Assembly (NCBI GenBank): GCA_016793305.1
Contig: JAEUHU010000134.1
Location: 1-52,181 of the forward strand
DNA from: Planctomycetota bacterium
Lineage (GTDB): Bacteria; Planctomycetota; UBA1135; UBA2386
Reading direction: 5' to 3'
DNA: 52,181 nucleotides
Made by a program: the position numbers and the translations under genes
The notes under the pieces: model-generated
What the model was told of the DNA's origin: nothing
What the model saw: the letters and a program-made list of their open reading frames with translations, nothing else
Databases searched by the model: none
In this document: positions 19,007 to 28,084 of the stretch, in pieces
How positions within the stretch are numbered: the stretch's first letter is position 1
How the letters are laid out: every line of letters starts with the position of its first letter

Positions 19007-20854
19007 TCACTCGCCGCGGCCGAAGACCCGGTCCTTCTCCTGCGACAACGGCGACCGGTGGTCCTGGATCTTCTCCTCCACGACCCGCTTCAGCGAGGCT
19101 TCCATGTCCTCGGCGCTGCGGATGATCTGCGGAGTGATGAACACCAGCAGGGTGGAGACGGTGTTCTGGCGGGACGTGTTCTTGAACAGGTGGCCGAGCA
19201 CCGGGATGTCGCCCAGCAGGGGCAGCTTGGTGATCGTCTCGGTCTCCGACTTCGACTTCAGCCCACCGAGCACAGCCGTCTGGCCGCTGCGCAGCAGGAC
19301 CGTGGTCGCGAGCGTGCTCGACGCCACACGCGGCAGGGCGATGCTGCCTGCCCCAGCGTCCGTGCCACCACCGACCTGGAACACGTCGAAGCCAGCCGGA
19401 GCCGTGGCAGTGCTACCGGTGCCGGTCAGCGCGGTGCGCTGCGGCACGACCTGCATGATCACCTTGTCGGTGCCAGGCACGATGTGCGGAGTCGTCAGCA
19501 GCTGGAAGCCGACGTTGACCGGCGACTCGTCCCCTTCTTCGAGGGCCAGCAACAGACCACCGGCCTGGCCCTGCTCGACGCGCGCCTGGGCGTAGCGAAC
19601 GGCCTCGCCGACGAAGATCGTCGCGGTCTGGTGGTCGAGGGCCACGATCTGCGGCGCCTGGACGATCTCGGAACGGGCGTCCTTCTTCAGCAGGCGCAGC
19701 GTCGCCGAGACCTGCTGGAAGTTGAGGGCGCCGAACACCACCGAGGGAATCGTGGTGCCCCCGAAGTTCTGGGTCTCGTCCGAGTACGGGCCGGTGCGCG
19801 TGTCGTTGGCGATGATGCTGTCGTCCCAGCCGCCAGCACCGAGGTCGAACGGCAGGCGGGTCGGGATCTGGCCGAGACCGAGCGACGCCGTCCAACCGGA
19901 ACCACCGGGCGAGATGCCGAAGTCGAGCACGTCGTCGTTCGTGGTCGTCACGAAGCGAACGTCGAGCTGGATCTGCGATGGCTCGACGTCGACCAGGTCG
20001 ATCGCCTTCTGCACGGCCTCGACGACCGGCTTGGTGTCCTTCACCATGATCGTGTTGCTCTCCTCGATGTACTCGAGGGTGCCGACCTCCGGCGTCAGCA
20101 TGCCGCGCAGGGTGTCGAGCAGGGTGAAGCGAACCTCACCACGCTGCAGCGGCTGCACGTTGCGCAGGTCCCGGATGTACTCCGAGGAGATCAGCGGCAT
20201 CAACGTGGCACTCGGGCGCACGTACCGCAGCGGGATCGTCTTGGTCTCGAGATCCTGCTGGATGTTGGCCGCCGGCACCACGCGCAGGATGCCGCGCTCC
20301 TCCTCGACGACCACGAACCCGAGGGTCTTCACGACCGCGTCGAGAGCGTCGCGCCAAGGGATGTTCTTCAGGCGGACGGTGATCGTGCCCTTGACCTCCG
20401 GAGCGACCACGATGTTGGCGCCGGCGATCTTGCCGATGGTGTCGATCACCTTCTGGATGTCCGCGTTCTCGAACGCGAAGTAGACACGCGGCGGCTTCTC
20501 GACCTTCAACACACCGGCGGTGCGCTCGGTGACGATGCAACCGGCCTGCTCGGCGACCAGGTTGAGGGCCTCGCGCCACGGCACGTCCTGCAACTCGATG
20601 GTCACCGCGGCTTCGATGCCGGCGTCCATGATGATGTTGACGTTCGCCTTGCGCTGCATGATCTGCACGACGTCGCGCAGATCACGGTCCTTCAGCTTGA
20701 GCGTCAGGCGGCTGGCGCGATCGCCGTCCGCCCCGGTCCGGATCTCGTCCTTGTTCTGCGGATCCTTGACTGCCGTCGCGTCCTGCGCCGGCGCCCACGC
20801 CATGGCCAGCAGAGCCGCCAGAGCGCACACGATTCCCTTCTTCGATGCCTGCAT
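19007..20854 (-). CDS. pilQ: Type IV pilus outer-membrane secretin PilQ
   Basis: Forms the outer-membrane channel for the pilus. ATG at 20854 is preceded by GGGAGAGAGGA and starts a signal peptide (MQASKKG, then a hydrophobic stretch, with likely cleavage after APAQ). 615 residues. Two tandem N0/STN-like modules (about 50-115 and 118-190) both carry the PWR(E/D)AL motif. A secretin N-terminal-like section and the C-terminal secretin barrel follow, with LPLLGDIPVLGHLFKNTS as the secretin signature. No AMIN domain is seen. Last gene of pilM-N-O/P-Q. Confidence 0.93.
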   Translation of the reverse strand: MQASKKGIVCALAALLAMAWAPAQDATAVKDPQNKDEIRTGADGDRASRLTLKLKDRDLRDVVQIMQRKANVNIIMDAGIEAAVTIELQDVPWREALNLVAEQAGCIVTERTAGVLKVEKPPRVYFAFENADIQKVIDTIGKIAGANIVVAPEVKGTITVRLKNIPWRDALDAVVKTLGFVVVEEERGILRVVPAANIQQDLETKTIPLRYVRPSATLMPLISSEYIRDLRNVQPLQRGEVRFTLLDTLRGMLTPEVGTLEYIEESNTIMVKDTKPVVEAVQKAIDLVDVEPSQIQLDVRFVTTTNDDVLDFGISPGGSGWTASLGLGQIPTRLPFDLGAGGWDDSIIANDTRTGPYSDETQNFGGTTIPSVVFGALNFQQVSATLRLLKKDARSEIVQAPQIVALDHQTATIFVGEAVRYAQARVEQGQAGGLLLALEEGDESPVNVGFQLLTTPHIVPGTDKVIMQVVPQRTALTGTGSTATAPAGFDVFQVGGGTDAGAGSIALPRVASSTLATTVLLRSGQTAVLGGLKSKSETETITKLPLLGDIPVLGHLFKNTSRQNTVSTLLVFITPQIIRSAEDMEASLKRVVEEKIQDHRSPLSQEKDRVFGRGE

Positions 20855-20989
20855 CGTCGATCCTCTCTCCCACACGGGGAGTTCCAGTGATTCGCCTGGC
20901 GATCGAGCCCCGAGGAGCACGACCGCGATGTCCTTCTCATCGAACGGGCAGTGGCAGCGGCTTGAGAGAACCCGCCGCCGAGGCCCGCA

Positions 20990-22414
20990 TCACATCGTGC
21001 GCACGAGCGTGAGCCCGCGGAACACGAACCAGACCTGCTCCTCCTCGACCGTCTTCACCATCAGGTCGTCGGAGACGTACTCGCCCTCTTCGTAGTTCTC
21101 GCCGTTCAGCAGCACGCCCGATCGGCCTCCGTGGTTCACCACCACGCCCTGCACCTTGATGTTCAGGGCCTTGAAGTCCAGGGCCGTGGTCGCCTTGACG
21201 TGCCAGGACTTGGCCGCCACCGCCAACGCGTGGCGAGGGTCGTGGGTCGGCACGCCGGTGAGTCGCGCCGAGGCCGCGTCGTAGCGAGCCTTCGCCTGCT
21301 CGAGCTGTCCGGACTTGCAGTCGGCGTCCATGTCGGCGACCAACTGCTGCAGCTCCTTCATGGGCAGGTAGGGATCCTGCACCTTCGGTGCCGGGGCCAC
21401 ATCGGCCAGCTCGGCCTTCAGGTCCTCGACCGGCTTCACGACCTCCTTCGCCCAGCGCAGCCGGAACATCGTGGAGGTAAGGCGGTCGGCGTCGGTGTCG
21501 ATCTCGCCGAGGACCTTCGCGAGGCCTTCCTTCACCCCCTTGTCGAGCGAGTAGGCCTCGAACATGGTCGCGTCCGGACGACGACTGCGCTGCAACATCT
21601 CGCGCAGACGCGTGACCTCGGCGACGTAGCGCTCCAGCAGCGCGCGCTGTTCGCTCTGCGACGGCCCCGTCACGTCGGCGTCGGCGCGATCCCGAGGATC
21701 GACCAGGATGTCGCGCCGGCTCTGCTGGCCACGGTGCTCGTAGCCCTCGATGCCGATGTTCACCCGGTACTTCCAGATCTCCTCGGCCAGCCCTTCCTTG
21801 AGGCTGGCGTAGTCCGGGATCTCGACTTCCTTGCCCTCTGCCTTGCGGTTGTAGGTGAAGGTCTGCAGCGTCAGGCGGACCTGGTGCACCGAAGAACCGT
21901 CCCGCTGTTCCCCGCCGCGCCCGCCACCACCACCGGAGCTGATCGAGAAGTCGGTGATGCTGACGAAGCGCTTGTAGTTCTCGATCAGGTTCATGAACCG
22001 CAGAGCCTGCCAGAGCGTCGCGGTTCCTTCGTAGGTGTACTCGATGGGCACGAAGCGCTCGACGACCTTCGAGTCACGTCGAGCCTTGAGCTGCAGTCCC
22101 ATGCCGAGCATGCCGGACTGCCGCTCGAACTGGTTCAGGCTGCGCACGAACGCGGTCAGTTCGCGCGTGTCGGGCAGGATGCGCACGTACTCGTCGAGGT
22201 TCTCGCGCAGCACGACCACGTCCTTCTGCAGGGCGGGGATCCGGGCGATCTTCGCCTCGGCGGCGGCGACCGACTCCTTCTTCTGCGTCACCTGCGCCTC
22301 GATCTCGTCGATCATCCCCTGCGCGTAGTAGACCCCGCCCGCTGCCAGGAGGCAGACGAACAGGGCGCCACCGCCGATCGTGAAGAGCAACTTCTTCTGG
22401 GTCCAGTTGGCCAT
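20990..22414 (-). CDS. pilO: PilO-like pilus alignment protein with C-terminal PilP-like domain
   Basis: Inner-membrane protein linking cytoplasmic PilM/PilN with the secretin. 474 residues: a short cytoplasmic start, one membrane segment (about 9-30), a coiled coil (about 33-75) and a PilO-like periplasmic region. The last about 63 residues (412-474) resemble PilP: a beta-rich block with VQGVVVNHGG, an NGENYEEGEYV turn and a final WFVFRG strand. There is no separate pilP gene between it and pilQ. It sits 11 bp downstream of pilN. PilO is well supported by position and topology; the PilP fusion is inference. Confidence 0.75.
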   Translation of the reverse strand: MANWTQKKLLFTIGGGALFVCLLAAGGVYYAQGMIDEIEAQVTQKKESVAAAEAKIARIPALQKDVVVLRENLDEYVRILPDTRELTAFVRSLNQFERQSGMLGMGLQLKARRDSKVVERFVPIEYTYEGTATLWQALRFMNLIENYKRFVSITDFSISSGGGGGRGGEQRDGSSVHQVRLTLQTFTYNRKAEGKEVEIPDYASLKEGLAEEIWKYRVNIGIEGYEHRGQQSRRDILVDPRDRADADVTGPSQSEQRALLERYVAEVTRLREMLQRSRRPDATMFEAYSLDKGVKEGLAKVLGEIDTDADRLTSTMFRLRWAKEVVKPVEDLKAELADVAPAPKVQDPYLPMKELQQLVADMDADCKSGQLEQAKARYDAASARLTGVPTHDPRHALAVAAKSWHVKATTALDFKALNIKVQGVVVNHGGRSGVLLNGENYEEGEYVSDDLMVKTVEEEQVWFVFRGLTLVRTM

Positions 22415-22425
22415 GGTGCATCACC

Positions 22426-23079
22426 TCACTTCGCGGGAGCGGGAGCCGGCTTCTTCACGGGCTTGACGGGTTCCAGGACGGTCGGTTTGAACTGCAGCTC
22501 GAGCCTGAAGTTCATCGCCGCCGGCGGGGTTCGTGCCTCGTCCATGTCGACCTTGTAGTTCGGGTCGGATTTCGACAGCAGGTCCTTGGCGAACGGGGCC
22601 ACGGCGAGGTCGTCGTGGAAGTTCGCGAGCCGCGACTTGTCGCTGTCCTGGACCGAGGCCGGCATCGACACGAGCGCGCCCTTCTTCGGGTCGTTCTTCA
22701 TGGTGATGCCGGTGAACCAGGCGACGTGTCGCTCGGCGTCGCCGTTGTTGTTGACGGTGTCGATCAACTCGTCGAGGAAGCGGGACCAGACGCGCCGGGA
22801 CTTCGAGATGTCCTGGATGGTCTGCACGCGCAGCGCGTAGTCCTTCTTGTTGGCGTCGAGCTGGTCGTGGTAGGTGACCTTCTTGCCCAGCTCGGTGAGC
22901 CTGGCCTCGACCACGCGCAGGTTCTCCTCGGCGGCCCCGAGGTCCCCGAAGTAGACGAGCCCGAACCAGCCGACCGCGCCGCTGACGGCGAGTGCGGCGC
23001 CGAAGCAGGCGGCGAGGACCTTCGGGGAGACCCGATTGCCACGGCGCAGATCGGCAGGAAGCAGATTGATGCGAATCAC
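22426..23079 (-). CDS. pilN: Type IV pilus assembly protein PilN
   Basis: Bitopic inner-membrane protein that binds PilM through its short cytoplasmic N-terminus. The start MIRINLLP is the conserved PilM-binding motif. A membrane helix (about 20-46) is followed by a coiled-coil/PilN domain; the C-terminus is Pro/Lys/Ala-rich. 217 residues. It lies 10 bp after pilM and 11 bp before the pilO-like gene. Confidence 0.92.
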   Translation of the reverse strand: MIRINLLPADLRRGNRVSPKVLAACFGAALAVSGAVGWFGLVYFGDLGAAEENLRVVEARLTELGKKVTYHDQLDANKKDYALRVQTIQDISKSRRVWSRFLDELIDTVNNNGDAERHVAWFTGITMKNDPKKGALVSMPASVQDSDKSRLANFHDDLAVAPFAKDLLSKSDPNYKVDMDEARTPPAAMNFRLELQFKPTVLEPVKPVKKPAPAPAK

Positions 23080-23089
23080 GATGACCTCC

Positions 23090-24112
23090 TCAGGATGCGG
23101 CCGCGAGACCGATGGCGACCGCGAGCTGCGGTGCGAGTTGGTTGAGAGCCTCGACGTCGACGTTGTCCGCCTTGACCTTCAGCCCTTCGATCGGGTTCCA
23201 GGTCTTGGTGCGCTTCTCGAAGATGCGTTCGAAGCTCTCCTCGAGGAACGGCAGCAACGCGGTGCCGCCGGTCAGCCAGACTTCCTGCACCTCGCCGTCG
23301 AACTGGTTCTCGAAGAAGTCGAACGACAGGTTGACCTCGTTGCCGAGGTCCTCGAGGACCTGGCCGCAGGCCTCCTGGACGACGGCGAGCTGGTCGCCAG
23401 GGTCCCTCTTCATCGCTTCGGCCTGCCCTGGCTCGACGCCGAGCCGCCTCGCGATCGCGTTGGTCAGGTCCTGGCCGCCCATCGGCACTTCGCGTGCGAA
23501 GCAGCTGACGTTGTCGCGCAGGATGTTGATGCTGGCCTTGGTCGCGCCGATGTCGATCAGCGCCACCGTGCGCCCAGGCTCCTGGATCCCAGGGTTGACC
23601 ATGTCGCCGAGCTCCCAGGCGTTGCCGAGCGCGAACCCGTCGACGCCGACCGCCACGGGCTGCAGGCCGAGCTCGCTCAGCATGCGGCTGTGGTCGGCGA
23701 CGATCGTGCGCTTGGCCGCGACCAGCAGGACCTTCATCTCGTTGCGCCCGTTCGCGTCGGGAGCGACGCCGAGCTTCTGCGCATCGAGCTCGACGTCCCC
23801 GACGTCGAACGGGATGTACTTCTCGGCGTCCAGCCGAACCGCCTGGAGGAGCTTGTCCTCGCCCATCTCGGGCAGGCTGATGTAGCGGAACACGACGTTC
23901 TTGCCGCTGACCGCGGTGGCGATGCGCTTCGTGCGGAAGCGGGCGACGCGCATCAGCTCGGCGATGGCATCCTGACGCGCGGCCTCGCTCTGCACGTCGA
24001 CCTGCGCGTAGCCGGTGATGACATGGTCGTATTTGTCCCGAGTCAGCTCGACGGCCTTGATGCAACTACTGCCGATGTCGAGACCGACGATGCTCTTGCG
24101 CTGCTTCAGCAT
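23090..24112 (-). CDS. pilM: Type IV pilus assembly protein PilM
   Basis: Actin-like cytoplasmic ATP-binding protein at the base of the pilus machine. 340 residues with VGLDIGSSCIKAVEL (phosphate-1), ALIDIGATKASINI (phosphate-2) and EVWLTGGTALLP (adenosine) motifs of the FtsA/PilM fold. First gene of the pilM-N-O/P-Q operon; GGGAG lies about a dozen bases upstream of its ATG. Confidence 0.94.
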   Translation of the reverse strand: MLKQRKSIVGLDIGSSCIKAVELTRDKYDHVITGYAQVDVQSEAARQDAIAELMRVARFRTKRIATAVSGKNVVFRYISLPEMGEDKLLQAVRLDAEKYIPFDVGDVELDAQKLGVAPDANGRNEMKVLLVAAKRTIVADHSRMLSELGLQPVAVGVDGFALGNAWELGDMVNPGIQEPGRTVALIDIGATKASINILRDNVSCFAREVPMGGQDLTNAIARRLGVEPGQAEAMKRDPGDQLAVVQEACGQVLEDLGNEVNLSFDFFENQFDGEVQEVWLTGGTALLPFLEESFERIFEKRTKTWNPIEGLKVKADNVDVEALNQLAPQLAVAIGLAAAS

Positions 24113-24326
24113 GACCAGTGGCGCTCCCTGCGGGGGTTGCCCGCTTCCTGGTCCCTATCGGTCGCGGGCCCGGCGCGAATTGAGCCTGGACCGGAAGCCC
24201 GGTCGTCCAGGGTGGATCGGGGCGTCCGGAGCCCTGGCGGTGCCAGGGAGGATCCTGCCCCGGGCAGCACGCCAGACCGGGACGAAGACCACACCTGATC
24301 GCCCGTCGGGAGGACCCGGTCTTCGC

Positions 24327-24345
24327 CGGGGAGGCCCGGTCCCCG
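24327..24345 (-). terminator. Hairpin downstream of ptsH
   Basis: CGGGGA (24327-24332) pairs with TCCCCG (24340-24345) around a 7-nt loop, about 19 nt past the ptsH stop. An imperfect 20-21 bp tandem repeat (24310-24350) overlaps it. No T-run follows. It probably separates the hpf-ptsN-ptsH transcript from pilM; the remaining 251-bp spacer shows nothing else convincing. Confidence 0.4.
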
Positions 24346-24363
24346 CTGGGTAGGCGCAGTCGG

Positions 24364-24651
24364 TCAGTCTTCGCCGAACCTGGCGGCGACGAGTTCGGCC
24401 AGCGCGCGCAGCATCGCATCCGCGTCCGGCCCGTCCGCCTCGAGCACGAGTTCGACGCCGTGCTCGGCGGCCAGCATCATCATCCCCATGATCGACTTGC
24501 CGTCGACCCTTTCGTCCGAGTCGGCCCGACCGACGCGCAACCGGCTGACGTAGGCATTCGCGGTCTGGACGAACAGATGCGACGGCCTGGCATGGAGCCC
24601 CTGCCGGTTGACCAACGTGACCCGCGTCGTGGTCGCTCGCGAATCGCTCAT
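24364..24651 (-). CDS. ptsH: HPr-family phosphocarrier protein
   Basis: Phosphocarrier of the PTS. ATG at 24651 overlaps the ptsN stop (ATGA) and gives 95 residues. The active-site motif GLHARPSH contains His20. The regulatory region DGKSIMGMMML keeps the serine (Ser53) equivalent to Ser46 of standard HPr, although no hprK kinase gene is adjacent. No ptsI is seen nearby. It likely works with the EIIA encoded next to it, in a regulatory rather than a sugar-transport PTS. Confidence 0.92.
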   Translation of the reverse strand: MSDSRATTTRVTLVNRQGLHARPSHLFVQTANAYVSRLRVGRADSDERVDGKSIMGMMMLAAEHGVELVLEADGPDADAMLRALAELVAARFGED

Positions 24652-25115
24652 GACGCTTGGCCGGCGTGCTCGCGCAGCAGCTCCCGCATCGCCTCGGCGT
24701 CGGCGGCGTTCAGCAGGAACCGACGGAAGTCGGCGCTGCGGGCCAGTCCAGCGATCCAGCGCAGCGCCTGGAGGTGCACTTCGGGATCCGCGGCCGGAGA
24801 AACCAGCAGGAACAGCACCTGCACCGGCCGACCGTCGATCGCCTGCCACTCGAGACCACGGCGCGACCGGGCCACGACGAGCACCGGCTTCTGCACCGAG
24901 TCTCCTTTCACGTGGGGAACGGCCACCCCGTTGCCGAGCCCCGTGCTGCCGATCGCCTCGCGGTCGACGAGGCGCTTGCCGAGGGTCTTGCCGACCGCGG
25001 CGTCGAAGGAACGGTTCGACTGGGCGGCAGCCAGCAGCTCCTTCAGGGCCGCTTCCTTGTTGGTGGCCGCGAGCTCGCCGATCACGGCGGCGGCATCGAC
25101 TAACTGGGCGATCAT
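24648..25115 (-). CDS. ptsN: PTS EIIA component of the fructose/nitrogen type
   Basis: Cytoplasmic phosphoacceptor of the PTSNtr type. ATG at 25115 gives 155 residues and a family-like start; a TTG further upstream is possible but has no better ribosome site. The phosphorylation site is His68 in GNGVAVPHVKG. SPAADPEVHLQALRWIAGLA is typical of the family. It lies between hpf and ptsH with 96 and -4 bp spacing, the core of the classical rpoN-linked hpf-ptsN-ptsH order. Confidence 0.9.
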   Translation of the reverse strand: MIAQLVDAAAVIGELAATNKEAALKELLAAAQSNRSFDAAVGKTLGKRLVDREAIGSTGLGNGVAVPHVKGDSVQKPVLVVARSRRGLEWQAIDGRPVQVLFLLVSPAADPEVHLQALRWIAGLARSADFRRFLLNAADAEAMRELLREHAGQAS

Positions 25116-25211
25116 GCGCGGCAGTCTGCGCGAAGAGCGCCCTGGGTGCAACGCCGCCAGGCCGCCGGCCCGCGTGGGCGCAGGTGGGCAGGCGCCTCCA
25201 GGCGATCCCGG

Positions 25212-25640
25212 TCAGCCGCGCAGGCTCTTGCGCACGACCTCTTCGTAGGTCTCTTCGTCGCGCGGACCGTCCTTGCCACGGCGGGCACCGCCAGCGGCTC
25301 GGGCCGACTTCGCGCCCGGGATCTTGTGCCCTTTGCGCTTCTCCTTCTCCTTGCGCAACTGCGCTTCCATCTTGTCGACCAGCAGGTCGATCGTCGACGA
25401 GAACGACGTGCCGCGGTCCTTGGCGACCAACGGCGCACCGCGACGCTGGTGGGCGATCAGCTCGACCTCCGGGTTCTTGTGTGCGTGGTCGGCGACCACT
25501 TCGACCCGCACCAACCGGTCGCCGTAGCGCGCCAGACGCGCCAGCTTCTTGGCGGCGTGGGCCTGCATGCGCTCGGTGATGTGGTCGTGCCGCCCCTTGA
25601 ACTCGATCGTGATGTCGGTTTCTTCGCGTTCGTCGCTCAT
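25212..25640 (-). CDS. hpf: Short-form ribosome hibernation-promoting factor
   Basis: Binds the small subunit in stationary phase, blocking mRNA and tRNA sites. ATG at 25640 has AGGAG five bases upstream and gives a 142-residue protein. The N-terminal S30AE/YfiA fold (EFKGRHDHITERMQAHAAKK) is followed by a basic linker (RKEKEKRKGHKIPG), without a long-form dimerisation domain. It heads the hpf-ptsN-ptsH group. Confidence 0.9.
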   Translation of the reverse strand: MSDEREETDITIEFKGRHDHITERMQAHAAKKLARLARYGDRLVRVEVVADHAHKNPEVELIAHQRRGAPLVAKDRGTSFSSTIDLLVDKMEAQLRKEKEKRKGHKIPGAKSARAAGGARRGKDGPRDEETYEEVVRKSLRG

Positions 25641-25779
25641 CAAAGCTCCTGTCGGTCCAGTATCGACCCCAGCAGAGCCCGTCCAGCGCAGCCGTGCAAG
25701 CAACGTCTTCCGGTGAGGCAGCGGAGAGGAACGATCGCTCGTCGACGCTGGCAGCGGAGGTTCGCCGCGCGATCGCCGG

Positions 25780-26676
25780 CTAGAAGCCCCAGAACTTCAC
25801 TTCCGGGTGCAAGTCCACACCGAACCGGTCGCGGACGCGCTTGCGCACTTCATCCATCAAGGCCACGAAGTCCGCCGCCGAACCCGAACCCTCGTTGAGG
25901 AAGTAGTTGGCGTGCAGGCCGCTGACCTCGATGCCGCCGGCGCGCAGCGTCTTGCACCCGGCCGCTTCGATCAGCCGACCGGCCGCGTCCCCGTCCGGAT
26001 TGCGGAACACGCAGCCGACGCTGCGCTGCGAGACGGGCTGGGTGGCGTTCCGGCGCTTCAGCGAGGCGGAGAACCGCTCGAAGATCGCCTTCGGATCGTC
26101 CGGGGTCAGCTCGAAGCTCGCCTGCAGCACGATCGCCCCGCCGAGCCCGCCATCCCGATAGACCGCACGGAACGAGTCCGGCCCGCGCACCACGATCCGG
26201 CCGTCGGGCTCGACCACGGTCAAGGAGACCAGATGGTCGAAGGTCTCGCCGTCGCGTGTGCCCGCGTTCATCGCCACGGCGCCCCCGACCTGGGCCGGGA
26301 TGCCGGTCAGGATCTCGAGACCGGCGAGGCCGATGTCCTTCGTCGCCCGAAGCAGGCTCGGCAGCGTCACGCCTGCCCCGGCGGTGACCCGCTGGCCGTC
26401 GCGCACGATGCGGTTCAGGTTCGCGAGATGCAGCACGGCACCCGGCACGCCTTCGTCGGCGACCAGCACGTTGCTGCCGCCACCGAGCACACGCAGCGGC
26501 ACGTCGAGGTCGCGGCAGACGCGCACCGCGAGGGCCACGTCCTCCTCGGCGTAGGGTTCGAGGAACCAGTCCGCCGGCCCGCCGATCCGCAGGTGCATCA
26601 TCGGGCCGAGCGGCACCCGCTCGCGAACGGCACCACGCATCGAGCACAGCGCACTGCGCAGGTCAGATGCCGGCAA
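25780..26676 (-). CDS. murB: UDP-N-acetylenolpyruvoylglucosamine reductase MurB
   Basis: Flavoenzyme that reduces UDP-GlcNAc-enolpyruvate to UDP-MurNAc. A TTG at 26676 is chosen: GGAGG lies five bases upstream and the reading frame overlaps the end of murC by 14 bp. 298 residues. FAD-binding LGGGSNVLV (64-72), IPAQVGGAVAMNAG (126-139), Arg174 in VYRD and the C-terminal Glu292 are in place. The general-acid serine of the usual GSVFxNP motif is Cys222 (VGCVFRNP), a substitution I believe occurs in other MurB proteins. Last gene of the dcw cluster. Confidence 0.94.
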   Translation of the reverse strand: MPASDLRSALCSMRGAVRERVPLGPMMHLRIGGPADWFLEPYAEEDVALAVRVCRDLDVPLRVLGGGSNVLVADEGVPGAVLHLANLNRIVRDGQRVTAGAGVTLPSLLRATKDIGLAGLEILTGIPAQVGGAVAMNAGTRDGETFDHLVSLTVVEPDGRIVVRGPDSFRAVYRDGGLGGAIVLQASFELTPDDPKAIFERFSASLKRRNATQPVSQRSVGCVFRNPDGDAAGRLIEAAGCKTLRAGGIEVSGLHANYFLNEGSGSAADFVALMDEVRKRVRDRFGVDLHPEVKFWGF

Positions 26677-28084
26677 CGATCCCTCCCAGGGCACGGTCGA
26701 TGTCGCCGGCGCCGAGCAGCAGCACGATGTCCGAGCCGCGCACCCGTTCGAGCACCTGGCCCGGCAGGTCGGCGACGGCGCCACCGGTGCGGCAGGCCCC
26801 ACCCTGTGCCAGCACCGCAGCGACCAGGTCGCCGGCACTCACCGAGGCCCGCATCTCGGCGCTCTCGCGAGCCCCGTAGATGTCGGCCACGATCGCTTCG
26901 TCGGCGGCGACCAACGACTCGGCGAACTCCTGCAGCAGGCACAGGGTGCGCTGATGCTGGTGGGGCTGGAAGACCACCACCAGACGGCGGCCAGGGAACC
27001 GCTGCCGCGCCGCCCGGATCACCGCCCGGATCTCGGCCGGGTGGTGCGCATAGTCGTTGACCAGCAGCCCCCCTCGCGGCCCGTTGTGCATCTCGAAGCG
27101 ACGCCGCACGCCCACGAACGCCGCGACGCCGCGGCACGCGCCCTCGAGATCACACTCGGCGATGTGGGCGAGGCCGAGCGCGAACAGCGCGTTCTGCAGG
27201 TTGTGCCGCCCCGACAACGCCAGCTTGACGCGAGGCAGGCGGCGGCCGAGCACGACCGGCACGAAGCTGAAACGGCCGAGTTCCTCGCGGACCTCGACGG
27301 CCCGCACGTCGCTCCACAGGCCGGAGCCGACGGTGAGGATCTGCACGTCGCCGCGCAGGCTGCTGAGCACGGCGCGCGGCACGCCTTCTTCGAGCAGCGC
27401 GGTCCCACCAGGGCGCACGCGGGCGAGATAGCCGGCGAACGCTTCGATCAACTCGTCGGTCGACGGGAAGCAGTCGAAGTGGTCGTGGTCGACGTTGAGG
27501 ATGGCCGCGCCGAACGGGCGCAGGTTGTGGAAGCTGCGGTTGAACTCACAGGCCTCGACGACGAACTCCTGGCTCTTGCCCCATCGCCCGTTGCCGCCGA
27601 GTTCGGGCACCTCGCCACCGATCAGGTGGGCCGGATCGAGCCCGCCGCCGCGCAGCGCCGAGACGGTCAGGCCGGTCGTGGTGGTCTTGCCGTGGGTGCC
27701 GGCGATGGCGAGCGTGCGCCGCCCCTCGCTGAGCCGGCCCACGGCCTCGGCGTAGAGCAGCGACGTGAAGCCGCGGCGCACGCATTCCTGTACTTCGCCG
27801 TCGGTCGCCGGCACGGCGGCACTGCGGATCACGTAGCCGTCCTCGCCGGACAGTCGCTCGGGCTGGCAGCCGGTCCACACCTCGACGCCGTCGCGGGCGA
27901 GCTGTTCGACCACGGCGCCGCCCCCCTGGTCGCTGCCGGTGACGTTCATGCCGCTGCCGGCCAGCAATCGGGCCAGCCCGCTCATGCCAGCCCCGCCGAC
28001 GCCGACGAAGTGAAAGCGGTCTCCGACGAAGCTCGAGACGAAGCGCTGCTGGCGCGCCTCGGCGATGTCCGGACGATCGATCAT
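26663..28084 (-). CDS. murC: UDP-N-acetylmuramate-L-alanine ligase MurC
   Basis: Adds L-Ala to UDP-MurNAc in the cytoplasm. ATG at 28084 overlaps the murG stop (ATGA). 473 residues: FVGVGGAGMSGLARLL substrate-binding start, ATP-binding GTHGKTTT (129-136) and DYAHHPAEI in the C-terminal domain. Typical length. Coupled to murG upstream and murB downstream. Confidence 0.96.
   Translation of the reverse strand: MIDRPDIAEARQQRFVSSFVGDRFHFVGVGGAGMSGLARLLAGSGMNVTGSDQGGGAVVEQLARDGVEVWTGCQPERLSGEDGYVIRSAAVPATDGEVQECVRRGFTSLLYAEAVGRLSEGRRTLAIAGTHGKTTTTGLTVSALRGGGLDPAHLIGGEVPELGGNGRWGKSQEFVVEACEFNRSFHNLRPFGAAILNVDHDHFDCFPSTDELIEAFAGYLARVRPGGTALLEEGVPRAVLSSLRGDVQILTVGSGLWSDVRAVEVREELGRFSFVPVVLGRRLPRVKLALSGRHNLQNALFALGLAHIAECDLEGACRGVAAFVGVRRRFEMHNGPRGGLLVNDYAHHPAEIRAVIRAARQRFPGRRLVVVFQPHQHQRTLCLLQEFAESLVAADEAIVADIYGARESAEMRASVSAGDLVAAVLAQGGACRTGGAVADLPGQVLERVRGSDIVLLLGAGDIDRALGGIVAGI

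Noticed and set aside
19007..20854. Type II secretion secretin GspD
   Set aside because: The adjacent pilM, pilN and pilO genes fix it as the pilus secretin.
17930..20890. A 986-codon plus-strand open frame opposite pilQ and part of rng
   Set aside because: No recognisable domain; explained by high GC and the absence of antisense stops opposite real genes.
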